NCBI RefSeq assembly: GCF_040958095.1
Contig: NC_091227.1
Location: 19,597,210-19,661,209, forward strand
DNA length: 64,000 nucleotides
Reading direction: 5' to 3'
Origin: Procambarus clarkii
Taxonomy: Eukaryota > Arthropoda > Malacostraca > Decapoda > Cambaridae
In this document: piece after piece, positions 23,530-34,639 of the stretch
How the letters are laid out: every line of letters begins with the position of its first letter
How positions within the stretch are numbered: position 1 is the first letter of the stretch
The notes under the pieces: generated by a model
What the model saw: the letters and a program-made list of their open reading frames with translations, nothing else
What the model was told of the DNA's origin: nothing
The model's database searches: none
Translations under genes and position numbers: made by a program

Positions 23530-23940
23530 CGGTGCTAAATGTGCTGTGAACACAGAGTAGATAAAAAATTAGCTATAAGTTCATCTAGTCACACATGGAG
23601 TCAAGAGAGAACATAAAATGCCAGGCTGATCTACCATTTGGTCTGGTCACTTAGAAGCCATAAATCTCAAAACTGTTGAATTTTGAAATCCCGCTAGAAA
23701 AAAAATCAGTACAAATGGGGAAAAGGGGGGGGGGGCTTTGACAAGCCGCAGACTTCCTGTCCTCGTTGAGACCACTGTGTTAGTAGCCCTCAGTTGTTTT
23801 AGCTTCAGCTACAAAAGTTCCAAGTTTTTGCCGGAAACCCCACGCATGTTAGTGACTTTGCAAGAATGTCAAAATATCACTTTAATGTAATTGCACCTAC
23901 CCATTGTACTTTCTTGTAAATAAAATATTATTACCTGAAA
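23530..23940 (+). mobile_element. LINE 3'-end fragments
   Basis: The strings cacttagaagccataaatctcaaaactgtt and cttcctgtcctcgttgagac repeat the tail family of 14,830-15,140. From 23,820 the sequence gccggaaaccccacgcatgt tagtgactttgcaagaatgt resembles the SINE/LINE tail at 19,730 and 24,310. Confidence 0.6.
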
Positions 23941-23943
23941 TTG

Positions 23944-24130
23944 AAATAAGTTTATTGAGGTAAAATACACACAAAGGGATGAGGTAGCTCAAGCTATCCT
24001 CACCCCATTCAGTACATCGTGTTAATATATACATAGACACACATCACAAACAATAAACATATTACCGAACATTCTGAGAGATAAACATATACATTTCCTC
24101 CATTACTACCTATATTATTATAAAGTAGCA
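23944..24130 (-). mobile_element. antisense LINE 3' end
   Basis: aataagtttattgaggtaaaatacacacaaagggatgaggtagctc has the form of a LINE 3' end read in antisense, similar to 19,275-19,330 (tgtttattgag...atagagtagct). Confidence 0.45.
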
Positions 24131-24159
24131 TTTTGGTGTGCCCGTAGTTGGCTTACCTG

Positions 24160-24450
24160 CCACACCAGCGGAACAGCTTAATTCCTCTTCTCTACAAACT
24201 ATTTATTAATTATGTATATTATATTACGTACCAATGTTATGTTATATTACAAACCCAATGTACCTTCATGTATATAAATACATGAATTTCTACAAATATT
24301 TCCTGCCTGAAACGCTTTGGGTAATAGTGGCCTTAGGCATTGTATGTACTAGCTCTATCTATAAATCTAACAATTTTTGTATCACCTCTTGTACGTATGT
24401 ACTTTACCCGAATAAACATTTGAATTTTGAATTTGAATATATAAATAAAA
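24160..24450 (+). mobile_element. LINE 3' end with (TTTGAA)n tail
   Basis: The tail cctgaaacgctttgggtaatagtggcc...gtatgtactagctctatcta ends in cgaataaacatttgaattttgaatttgaa, a simple-repeat LINE terminus. Its ccgaaacgct...tagtggc motif is shared with the SINE at 19,505-19,790. Confidence 0.65.
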
Positions 24451-24679
24451 AAATAATAAATATAAATCTCTATATTCGATAAGGATGATAACAATAATCC
24501 CGTTGAAAATTCAAGGTAAAATCATAATTAAAACGGCTTAAAATTCTAATACCTTCAACGAATATTTTAAAACAACTTGTATATATAATTAAACTATAGA
24601 AATATAGCTTTGAGGGCTGTAAGGAGGTGTAAAGCCCCCCCCCCAACCACGGGCTTTACACAAAGGGTGGCTTTCACCG

Positions 24680-24817
24680 TCTAATTGTTGTGGTAACGCA
24701 GAGCGGCCCGACGCCCACTCCTGCACACACTACTATTATACCAGGGCGAGTGTCTTAGTACTGCTGTGTGAGGGCTGAGTATGTTGGTGATAGTGTTAGT
24801 GGAGGCCTCCAGGCAAG
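24680..24817 (+). promoter_or_regulatory. candidate promoter / non-coding first exon of the BTB gene
   Basis: A GC- and CpG-richer block rises out of AT-rich surroundings, with gagcggcccgacgccc, and ends in a good donor, aggcaag|gtgaga (GT at 24,818-24,819). It lies 1.7 kb upstream of the first coding exon, whose acceptor precedes 21 nt of 5' UTR, so an upstream untranslated exon must exist. This is the best candidate nearby. No TATA box was identified. The region 24,900-25,140 is also GC-rich but partly repeat-like. Confidence 0.35.
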
Positions 24818-26501
24818 GTGAGAGCCGACTAGTTGTGTGGCTACCTAACGCGAGCCACATTTTGGAAGGGGAACGCTGGCGGCAACTACAATGTTGAAGG
24901 ATGTGCTTAAACACGCAGGTGTTTCTTTCAGAGAGGAGGGGCGCCCTCTGCTCCCTAGTGCCAGGGGATTGTCAAAGCGAGGGGGTCTTGTTCGTATCAA
25001 TTCTTATTAAGCCATGCCAGTGTTTAGTTCATTGTTATGGGCCCCCATTCCCATCCTGCGGGCGGCGTGTGCGGAAAGGGTTCACCGGGCCATCCAAACG
25101 CACATTGTTTGGGGCCTGGTGAACTGAACCGCAGTATTCATTTACTTGGCAAGTTAGTCTTGATAAGCTAGTTACAGTCTAATGTGTGTATCTACAATGG
25201 GTTTGAAACCAACCACAAGTACAGTCTAATCTATTGAACACTTGGCTTGGTAACTGTATAGCTTGAAAACTTACATTTGCAGTGATCCAGTTTCATAATA
25301 TGATTTGCCACTGTCTTCATATGGGCAAAGGAATATTAGAAACGTCTTTTATTTGTCATTAAATTGCATTTAGTACCAGTTTCACTTAATGGTAGGGCTC
25401 ACATCTTACATAAAGGTGTTCAAAGTTTTAACATAATTTTATCAAGTTAAATATCTAACCTAACTACTGTATTTAGGTTTAGTCAATAATGTAATATGGA
25501 CACCAAGATGGTAATCTGAGGAACGTGTTGTTGCAGGTACACTTGGGTAATTATACTTAGGTAATTACAGTAGTAATTTATTTACAATTAAATATACTTA
25601 TATTTAATAAATATACTTTTAATAATATATATTATATTTAATAAATATATATTTAAATAAATATACAGTAGTTATTTATTTATTTATTTATTTAGTTTAT
25701 CACATAAGGCCATGAGAAATTGAATAATATATTTGCACTCGTCCTAGTTTATGGCTAACTGTGGTGTCGCACATAATTCTTGGGTAATGTGAGGGTTGAG
25801 CACATGCTTGCTGTCTTTCTGGTAGGGCAAGTCTTTTTGTAGTTTCCTTTCACCTGATGCCTCTGTTTATCTACCACTAAATAAGCATATGCAGCCCATT
25901 GCATTACCGGTGCATGCTGCTTCAGTCTACACTCGTTACACCATCATGGTATCGTTGTGTCTAGTGTGTAGTAATTATTACTCCACTGTTTAAATCTTGA
26001 AAAAATGCTGGCCCTGGAGTACATTTTTTTGTTATGCAATTTGAACATCTAGTTCTAAATGCAGTCTATAATAAACATATTGTACTGTGCTAGTTATATA
26101 TACTTTGCTCTCACCTTGTGGTCTTAAGTGCTGGCAATGTCTTAATACTGGATGAAGATAAGAGATATTAGACATCATACAGTTTATACAAATTAAAGTG
26201 CATTTATATTTCAACAGTGCTCTTACTCTCGGTGGACCAAACTTTATATAATAACTATGTATCTATCCACGAGCTTTCCAGAGCTTTGTTGATAACAAAT
26301 TGTATAAAACTTATATAAACAATTCCTGATGCATTTAAGTTTGTAAGATTAGTAGACATCTAGAGGGAAGAGTAACATCTTTTTGCTGGGATGAGGAAAC
26401 TACACATAGAATTAGACTTACCATTTTTGACCGAATCACAATTCTCTTTTAAGAATTCTAGAATCATAAGGCTAATAAAGCAATTGCCTTTCTGTTTACA
26501 G
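24818..26501 (+). other. probable first intron of the BTB gene
   Basis: AT-rich, with a tta/aat-rich tandem stretch at about 25,555-25,690, and ending in the acceptor tttctgtttacag. No coding segment or clear transposon was recognised. Confidence 0.4.
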
Positions 26502-26603
26502 GTGAATGTTAATTAAGTCACAATGGCAGAGGGGCTGCTATCCTTGTCATGGAACAACCACAGCTCTACGTTCTGCCACATGCTTTCCTCATTACGTGAT
26601 ATG
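26502..26603 (+). CDS. BTB-zinc finger gene, first coding exon
   Basis: The acceptor tttctgtttacag ends at 26,501. 21 nt of UTR precede an ATG at 26,523-26,525. The 27 codons read MAEGLLSLSWNNHSSTFCHM followed by LSSLRDM, and the donor is gtatgtc, phase 0. The WNNH...F...L pattern is the standard N-terminal start of arthropod lola/tramtrack/broad-type BTB domains, which supports this start. The upstream UTR has stops in frame. The exon joins to 28347-29003, where the BTB fold continues. Confidence 0.88.
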
Positions 26604-28346
26604 GTATGTCAGTTTATGCTGATTTGATATGTGAAGTAATACTTCAATTGGTACTGTATTAATGGCTAATAATAATTTATGTACTGTACTGTAGTACAGT
26701 ATAATACTGTATAGAATATAAATTTTCTCAAATCATATAACAGGAAATTGTTCTACTTTTATATTAGTATTTTCCTTATTTTTTGTTCATTTTGAAAAGT
26801 ATATACAGTATCTATACCGGATATTTACTCTTACTCGTATGTATGTAGTTATTGTGTGGCTTCTTAAAATTATGTAGCTCCCAAAAGGATTCTCGGTGGT
26901 TTTTGCTTGACGGTTTGTTTACAAACCATTGTGGTCCCTATGTGACATCTGGAGACTGTATTTGGCATTAGCTTGAAACTTTCTATACTTCAGCTGTTTG
27001 ATGGTGCAAGGAAGATCCTATTGTTTTAAGGCCATCTTGCCTCCTGATGACAGATTAAAGAAATATTTTAAAAATCACTATGGAGGTGGGAGAGAGATTT
27101 GGAGATTTCTTGTAGGCAAATTAGTGTAGTTATTAAAGCAGAAATTCTATGCCCGTTGTAATTTCAATGAGTATTGACAATTGTCTTGGTTTCAAATGAT
27201 ACCTATGAATTTTAGTAAAAAAATATGTTGATCAAATGAATTATTTTTTTAGCATAAAACCATTTCACTCTCCCTATGCCATGGGTCCTTGACTGAGTGT
27301 ATCCATACCTGATGGGGTATGGAGTAAGCTGCAGCTGGACCTAGATGTTATTTGACCCTCTTGGGTCAGATATTTTGCTATTTTTTTGGACACGTGATTT
27401 CAATCCCTATTTTGTATTTTATATCCGGTGGCATTCTTTATTTGTTAATCCTTGTACTAATGTGCATGGCACTAAGTGTTTTTTCTAGTTTCTTTAGAAT
27501 GTGTTCTGATTTGGTCCACTGAAGGTGTGCTTGATGTTATCTTAGGTTGACATCTTTCTTTCAGGGATTTTGGATGCCCACGTTAGTTTCTTTTTTCTTT
27601 CAGCAGGCTTTCTATAAAATGGCTTCCTCAGCTAATGGAGTAAAGTGCCGTGGTAAAACTACTGCTCTCCTATGTTTTCCCTGTGCTTGGTTCTTTGTTT
27701 CTCTTAGCCTAAGATTTAGATGAAATGTGGGAATGTTGAGCTTAAATACTTTGATGTTAATTGTATTATCTGGCCTCGTGGCAGTCTGTGGTAGTGACTT
27801 AGTGGGTGGTTAGGTAGGTTAAACAGAATGTAGGTTGGTTCTGTTTCAAAGTGTTGCACCTGGATAGGTTGTTTGTTAAGCACCTTTCTGTCTATATTAA
27901 AGTTTGGATTTGATATTCTCCAGTCTCTCTTGACACTAGAGTATGACTTGACAAGGATGGTTTGTAGAGTTCAGTCATGCCAGTGTAGGATGTCAACAGG
28001 GTCGCAGGGACATTGATCCTTGGAACTACTTCAAGGTAACCCTGACTGGCAGAACTTAACCAAAAGTGCAAAGGATATTGCCTTCTGAAGCCACCAAGTG
28101 CACCACTCATATACCTAGATGTGATGGCCTAGGAATCTCTCTTGGTTGGCTAAAATCAAATCATTTCTAATTTTCATCTCGACTGCTGAAGCATTTCTTA
28201 TCTATGCAAGTTAAATGAGTTTATACAATATAGTAGTAGCAGAATCTTTATGTATCTTTATTTTATTACACTGCATGAATAAAGATTTTTTTTTCATTTA
28301 GCAAATCTGCATGTAATGGCTTAATTAAGTTTTCTTCATGTTTCAG
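26604..28346 (+). other. intron between BTB exons
   Basis: About 1.7 kb. A fragment near 27,990-28,040 (gtcgcagggacattgatcct) matches the tail repeat of 2388-2490. Nothing else was recognised. Confidence 0.6.
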
Positions 28347-29003
28347 GAGAGATACACAGACGTAACAATTGCTTGTGAAGGAAAGTTCTATTCGGCACAC
28401 AAATTAGTTCTTTCGACATGTAGTGATTACTTCCTTAAAATGTTTGAGAGAACTCCCTGTAAACACCCAATCATTGTGGTCAAAGATGTGGAGTGTAAAG
28501 ACATTGAAGCCCTTCTTAGTTATATGTATGCTGGCGTTGTTAGTGTGGCTCAGAATGACTTAACCCAATTGATCAAGGCTGCAGAGTTATTACAAATTAA
28601 AGGACTGGCTGTTCCTGATGAGCCTCCCATCACCAGCAAAAAAGCAGCCCATGTGCGAAGTTCGACTGATGATAGAAGCAGTCCTCATCCAAAGAGACAA
28701 AGACGAGAAGAGAATAGGAGTCCGTCCCGGAGTGAGGGGCAAAGTTTACGTTCCAATGCCCCTTCACCTCGTTCCTCCCCATTTAGTAGTAAGGACAGTG
28801 AATACTCGCAAGAACAAGTGGCTACAAATAGGCACCACAGTAAAGCAAACCAAAGGATAGAGCAAAAACAAGACCAAAAATTAGAGAGAAGAGGAGATAG
28901 GACTTCAACAGAGCAGCAGTCAGAACAGCACACAGATCAGGAAGTGGAACAGAGAGTAGAGTGTCGGCCAGTTACAAAGGAATCTCCAGAGGCTGAAGCT
29001 GAG
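28347..29003 (+). CDS. BTB/POZ domain exon with disordered linker (common to all isoforms)
   Basis: 219 codons, phase 0 both ends (acceptor catgtttcag, donor gtatgtg). Residues 28-120 of the protein complete a BTB/POZ domain: YTDVTIACEGKFYSAHKLVL, STCSDYFLKMFE, HPIIVVKDV, then LLSYMYAGVVSV and LIKAAELLQIKGLA. The family mediates homo- and heterodimerisation and recruits chromatin cofactors; the HKxVLSxCSxYF signature is intact. After it the chain becomes Ser/Arg/Glu/Gln-rich and probably disordered, with a basic cluster PKRQRREE that may be a nuclear localisation signal. The architecture matches arthropod lola/broad/tramtrack proteins. Which paralogue it represents cannot be decided here, so no symbol is given. 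Confidence 0.92.
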
Positions 29004-29847
29004 GTATGTGTATAACATGTTATCAGTTTCCTGTGGGATATCCATAAAATCTAACTTGGATTTAAAATTCATTTTAGTGTACAATACAGGTGAACCTCGA
29101 CAATTTGAACATGGCTTGAACCATGTTCCAACCATGGCTTGTCTGTTTGATGTTTGGTCCTGAATGCCAACCTTTCTACCTGCTTACCAGTGAACATATT
29201 GCATTGTTTTACTACTGTAATATTTTAATTGTTCACAATGCAATGCCATCAGCCTTGGATTTTTTACATTATAGTGGAAGGCAATTCCTTGCACTTATCC
29301 TGGCCCCAGAAAACTGTGTGAAATGTAAATGAGTAATAAATGAGGAACAAAAGAAGCTGGAAGTAGTAAAAATTTGTAAGGAATGTAAGCGTTATGTTAT
29401 AAATTTGAGACATAGGTTATAATGAAGAGTGAAATAGAGTAATACTGCAAGCACTATATTAGAGTGAAAGAAACTGTTCAGTACTGTATTGTGTTGAATA
29501 GTGTATTTTTAACACGTGTAAGGATCATGCACATTACCAAAACAAATTTATATATAAAGTTATGAATACCCTATGTTCAGTTTATGAAAATACAGGGAAA
29601 AACAAGCACTTTTCACAATAAAGTATCTTATAGTTGCATTATATGCTTTCTACAGTATGAATACTTTTGTACACACTGTACCAATCCAAATTGTGTAAAA
29701 TATTTTGTAATGGCATACAAATTGATAAATAATTCATTAGGTTGGAAAATCAGCAGTGAAGATGTGATAATTTCTTCATGTCTACTGTATATGAAGAGGA
29801 ATACTCTTACACCTTTTAGCAATTAAGAATGAGTATACAATACTGAG

Positions 29848-30277
29848 AAAATCAGGAGGAGCCATGAGGAGGATTCAAAACTATGTTCTGGGTACTCCCA
29901 AGCAACAAACACCCTGGACAACTACACCACAACATGGTCAAAAGAATTGCAACCTGGGATTCAACTGAATCCTCTAGGAATTCCCACCCCCCCATTTCAT
30001 TCCAAATCCTTATCCTGACCCCCCTTCTAAGTGCTATAGTCATGATGGCTTGGCACTTTTCCCTGATAATTCCCTTCCTCCCTCCTGATGTGTCTACTGA
30101 AGCTGAACTAGGGTTTCACACACTTTCCTCATGCTCTCTGGCTTTGTAGTCTAGGAATTCTGCCTCCGTTTCTCCAGCGTAACGCTTGACCATGTTGTGT
30201 TGTAGGTGTCTGGGGTGTTTGCTTGGGAGTACCCAGAGCAAAGTCTTAAATCCTCCTCACAGGTTCTAATGATTTTT
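29848..30277. repeat. foldback element with ~95-bp inverted arms in the BTB-gene intron
   Basis: The left arm (from 29,848; ctgggtactcccaagcaaca, acaacatggtcaa) is mirrored by the right arm (to 30,277; ttgaccatgttgtg, ttgcttgggagtacccag). Arms differ at roughly one base in six. The interior, including aatccttatcctgacccccc and atggcttggcacttttccct, matches the SINE at about 45,985-46,050, so one of them captured sequence from the other's family. It lies 100 bp before a coding exon. Confidence 0.75.
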
Positions 30278-30376
30278 GCATTGATACAGCACGTTATTGT
30301 GATTTCTTTCTGGAATGAGTATACTGTATTACTATTTTTATGACAAATAATTTAAATGTGAATTGTTCTATTTAAG

Positions 30377-30595
30377 GTTGTGGATGAATCGGTGATTAAA
30401 GAAGAAATGGTAGAAGGGGAAAGTGAGGGCGAGTTGCCAGAATCGGGGTTTGACTACAGGGCGCTAGTTTCTAATCTTGGAGTTGATGGCTGTGGGATGA
30501 CGAAAGATCATTCAAACCCTTTGTCTTCCCCTTACAATCATCCACCTGATGACCAGTCTTTTGACTCCCAGGCAGGGCCTTCAGGATTACAAGGG
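30377..30595 (+). CDS. BTB-zinc finger gene, common linker exon 3
   Basis: 73 codons, phase 0 in and out. The acceptor is tctatttaag (a weak polypyrimidine tract) and the donor gtaatt. It reads VVDESVIKEEMVEGESEGEL, then FDYRALVSN, and ends with SQAGPSGLQG. It is acidic and disordered, with VIKEE resembling a sumoylation site (psiKxE); that is inference. The phase match on both sides and the similar composition to the next exon support the call. Confidence 0.8.
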
Positions 30596-30814
30596 GTAAT
30601 TGTTTTTATTGCTTCTGTATCTCTGGTTAATAATACAAAGAATATTACAATATTGTAGTTTGTTGTTAAAGTACAGTACTGTACTGCAGTTTGATTTGAT
30701 GTGTAATTTTTTATTACTCGTGTGTTTATTTTGAAAAGTGGTTAAAATCTTTTGTACACTGTATTGAGCAACTTTACTCATCTGACTGATTACATGCTAA
30801 CATACTGTAGGTGT

Positions 30815-31088
30815 GGGTAAAGGGAGCCTAACAGCTGAGTGGACAGCTCTTTGGATTCATAGTCCTGAGGTTCCGGGTTCAATCTCCGGTGGAGGCAGAA
30901 ACAAATGGGCAGAGTTTTTCACCCTGTTTTGCCCCTGTTACCTAGTAGTAAATAGGTACCTGGGAGTTACAGCTGCTAAGGGTTGCTTCCTAGGGGTATG
31001 TAACAAAAAGGAGGCCTGGTTGAGGGCCGGGCCGCGGGGAAACTAAAGCCCCGAAATCATACTATAATATAGGTATGTATGTAAATAA
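30815..31088 (+). mobile_element. tRNA-derived SINE (Ser/Leu-like head)
   Basis: The head has A-box-like agctgagtggacagctc and B-box-like gggttcaatctc. It is followed by a body (gccctgttacctagtagtaaataggtacc tgggag) and a tail with aggaggcctggttgagggcc. The ctagtagtaaataggtacc element also occurs inverted in the SINE at 58,440-58,700, so the two families share a body. It sits in the intron about 220 bp after a coding exon. Confidence 0.8.
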
Positions 31089-31479
31089 AGGACAGAGCAC
31101 ACTAAAACGCTGAACACACCCTGAAGACAGGAACTTGTATCTGTCCAAAACTCCCGTCACTCACATGCATGTTGATTGAAGCAAACACTTCCTAAAACCC
31201 CCCAACTAAAAACCCAGTAGTGGTTTTTGTTTCTGATTTGCTTGCTTTCCACTGGATTTTTTATGGATTATCACAGTAATTTTGGTACATTTCCTCTTCA
31301 TTTAGGCTGTCATCACTTGGATAGCTTCAACAGGTTAATTTGGTGCAAATACTGATTGTAAATACATTATTTGCTATTGGCTAACACTTTGCCACACCAT
31401 TTGTGTTGACTGTTGAGTGTGTGTAGAATGGCAGAAGCCAGAACTCCCACATCCTTCCTTCTGCCCTCCCAACTGTTGC

Positions 31480-31700
31480 CATACCTTCCCATTCCATACA
31501 CATTTTTCATGCAGACTCCACACAGTTTCAAGTGTAGATATGATAGTCCAATAGGCTCAGGAATTTGTACATCAGTTGATTCCCAGCTGAGAGGTGGGAC
31601 CAAAGAGCCAAAGCTTAATTCCTGCAAGCACAGTTGGGAGAGTACAGTTAGGCGAGTACTGCAACTTCCCATACCCACTGCCACTTCAAACAATGTGTAG
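31480..31700 (+). mobile_element. LINE 3'-end fragment
   Basis: gcagactccacacagtttcaagtgtagatatgata repeats the tail at 1,292-1,326. The translation HSFKCRYDSPIGSGI continues the reverse transcriptase C-terminus. The downstream agttgggagagtacagttagg is part of the family's terminal sequence. Confidence 0.6.
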
Positions 31701-33456
31701 TCTTATTACTCATTATGGATGGGGTGCAGTGAGAAGCCCACAAAACAATCTTAGTAAAGTTTGTCAAATGAGGTAGGTGCACACAGCCAATGCAGGTAAA
31801 TCTGCAGTAAGGCAGGGAGGGTGACTGTCATACAAGCTACTTGTAAACAAAGCCATCATCTCAGCACAAAGCATGCCTTTGTTTGATGAAAATATGGTAC
31901 TGTACTCATTATTCTTTTATACCTTCAGATAATATAAAATGTGGGAACTCTTAGTTCAAAATTAGGGTTTGGTTAGATACTGTACTGTACTGAATCATGT
32001 TATTGGAATAAGTGCAGTAGTAAAACATAGGTGAAGTTGCTCTAAGGTAAACGGACAATTCCCAGTCACATAAGTAGGTTATTTTTGTTCCAAGTGGAAT
32101 AAAGTAATACTTTTAACATTTTGGTGGACTGGCCTTTCTGCATATTCTTGAGCATAAACATTCTTGGCTTCCCATGCTGCTCCCAGGCTGCTCAGCCATG
32201 GAAAGTTTGTGTTTGAAATCCTTTCATGTTTTCTTAGTTATTTGTTGGCTTATAGCAATAAATTTGGTGTCAAAATGTTCTTAAATAAATAGTTTAAATC
32301 TAAGAGAATAGATGCAAGAACAAAAGTGTGCTTATAATTGTTTATATTCCTATCTGAATGTTCCCAAATGTAAACATTGGGCACTTAGGTGGGTCGGTCC
32401 TGCTCAGCAATGAGCTGGATAATGTTGGGACAAAAAAACATTAAATGTAATGAAATGCCTCATTCTGGTAGATCTCTAGTAGCTCATTGTAGCTATCTCG
32501 TTGAGATCACTCCACTCTACCAGTCACATCAGTTGCACGGTTTGCATCAATTTGGCCTGCCAGGAACCAGAGCCAAAACCACACGAGATGTTAGAACTAT
32601 AAATTACTTGTCGATGTTTGCAAATGAATAGAAAAGATGCAATAAAGTGTGTGTATAATAGATTATACATGACCGATGAATATATGAATTTTTGTGAATA
32701 GGAAATGGATGATGAATTTTAGCATCACCAGAATGCAAAAGTGTTAACTTAATACCAATGGTATGAATTGAAATGCAATACTAACCAAAATACTCTACTA
32801 ACAAAAATATAAATGGCCAAAATTTCTATGCATGCTATGAAATTGACCACAAAGTTGGTTGTTTGTCATGTAGTTATATTTAACATGGTTGTCATGTAGT
32901 TATATTTAACATTTAAAAGTAGTTTCATTAGTATATTATGTATATAATATGGCAAGGAACATGGGTATCCACAGGAACTTCAGTGCAATATATATGAAGT
33001 TGTGATGTAACTTGCTCTTGGATGCAAGTGCTCTCAAAGTTGTTGTTGTTGGGTGTGTGATCAGGCATCAGGTCACTGTAGTTGTAGTTCTGGGGTGCTC
33101 TGCAACACGGCATGATTCATTATTTTCAAATTGAATAAGTTTACATTGAGAACCTTGGAAAATACTGGTTTGGAAATATGGTTATAGATTTATAGAACAC
33201 AGTATGGAACACAGTGGAACAATTCAGGTAGAGTAATGTAATATATATGGTTGATTGATGGGCTCAAGCATTGATTTGATAGATATATGAAGAAATGTAG
33301 TTGTAATAAATTGGAGCTAACTCACATGGACTCGTATACTTTTTGCTGTTTCCAATACTATCATGTTCTCATGATTATTGTAGCCATTTTGATACATGTA
33401 TAGGTGTTCTAGATACTGTCATTACAATAGTAACTAACCAAAGTATGTATTCTCAG
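31700..33456 (+). other. intronic sequence, nothing recognised
   Basis: AT-rich intron of the BTB gene. It contains a short direct repeat, ttgtcatgtagttatattta acat, at 32,862-32,912 and ends at the acceptor gtatgtattctcag. Confidence 0.5.
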
Positions 33457-33573
33457 TGGGCGAACTTAGGGGAAAGTGGTGAAACCTCAAGCCAGGGTTA
33501 CTGTGGAGACTTGAACCAGGAGTTATCCATGCAAGTTCATCCAGGGCCACAACATCAACAAGCACACCATCTG
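33457..33573 (+). CDS. BTB-zinc finger gene, last common exon (splice hub)
   Basis: 39 codons, phase 0 at both ends. The acceptor is gtatgtattctcag and the donor gtgagt. It reads WANLGESGETSSQGYCGD, then LNQELSMQVHPGP and QHQQAHHL. No domain is seen; it is disordered, His/Gln-rich and short. It is the last exon before the three zinc-finger cassettes, so its donor would be the shared hub joined to alternative acceptors at 43,806, 51,728 or 63,084. The clean consensus sites and phase make it likely to be real despite its length. Confidence 0.75.
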
Positions 33574-33749
33574 GTGAGTGTTAACCCTCACGTTATACCA
33601 AAGAGGTTGTCATCATGTTTGTAAATAATCACCCCAAGATTAGAAGACACAAGATTTATATGAGGAGGAAGGCATACGGAAAGATTTTCATAAGTTAGTG
33701 GGAATAAATGTTAATTCACTATAATCTCTTTGCTGTGGCACACTCGGTT

Positions 33750-34537
33750 TCATGTACCATAAATTTCAGCAAATCTCACGTAATAAATAACTAAAAGTCC
33801 CAGAGGAGTGCTTGGTACTGGTACAGTCAAGCCTGGTGTTCCAGTAAAACTGTCTACAAATGATGCAGTGTTGTCAGTAGACCAGCCTTCACCCGAACTG
33901 GAGTGTGGGGTACGAGCGGTACGTCTGGTACGTGTTCTAATAGCAGGCCCTACATGTGTGGTGGTATCAACATCGTCATCATCACTCCTCTCTCTTACAA
34001 TTTCTTCCTCGCCTGCTGTTTTAGTTTTACCCACCTCACTATCTACATCACTGTCACTTTTGGCACTTTCAAGATCAGAAAATTCAACTAAAACCTGGAA
34101 TTTTGTTGCAGTGAGTTTGACTTTGTTGTTCTACATAGCTTCTCCCTCACTTGTTTCTTTCCCCTGCTTTTGTCCTGGAATGGCTGTTCTTGATCACTAT
34201 ACATCTTGGAGTAAATGTAGTGTGTTTATAAAGGCAGTAACAAATATAGCAGAGATAAAATAGCCGGAGCGGGCACACATGTTGGGACGCGAGGGGAGGC
34301 GGTCATGAGCATACACACGATAACAATGGGCCTACCGTGTGGGAGGCGGAGCCATGATGCCACATGGGCGATCACAGAAAATGGGAAGACGTTGGCGCAC
34401 CTTTTAAAACACATCCCATAATGACAAAAGAAAATGAAATTTTAACAAATATTTTAAATTTGGATGCATCATACGTCTCCGCTTAAGATCCGTAGATTTT
34501 TTACACACTATGCATCCCCACCCAGGCAAAGTGTTAA
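33750..34537 (-). mobile_element. piggyBac-like transposon, 5' fragment
   Basis: On the minus strand a TTAA (34,534-34,537) is followed by cactttgcctggg, as expected for a piggyBac terminus. A frame further in reads an acidic N-terminus SDSDVDSEVGKTKTAGEEE, then RERSDDDDVDTTT, and FTGTPGLTVPVPSTPLG. FTGxPG...P..PL is the start of the conserved piggyBac transposase domain. A frameshift follows and the catalytic aspartates are missing. The plus-strand 151-residue open frame across the same bases is its shadow. Confidence 0.65.
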
Positions 34538-34539
34538 GA

Positions 34540-34630
34540 TATGAAGACTAAACCATACACCAGAAAATGAGGAGACGACAACGTATCGGTCCGTCCTGGA
34601 CGGACCGATAAAGTCGATTGTTATGAGACG
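34540..34630. repeat. partial copy of the palindromic 'ggtccgtcctggacc' family
   Basis: accatacaccagaaaatgagg, then gacgacaacgtatcggtccgtcctggacggaccgataaagtcgattg. The centre is a short perfect palindrome. It abuts the piggyBac TTAA end. Confidence 0.65.
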
Positions 34631-34639
34631 AGGGAGGCA

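Noticed and set aside
33808..34263. 151-residue plus-strand open frame
   Set aside because: It is the antisense shadow of a piggyBac-like transposase fragment whose recognisable motif is on the minus strand.
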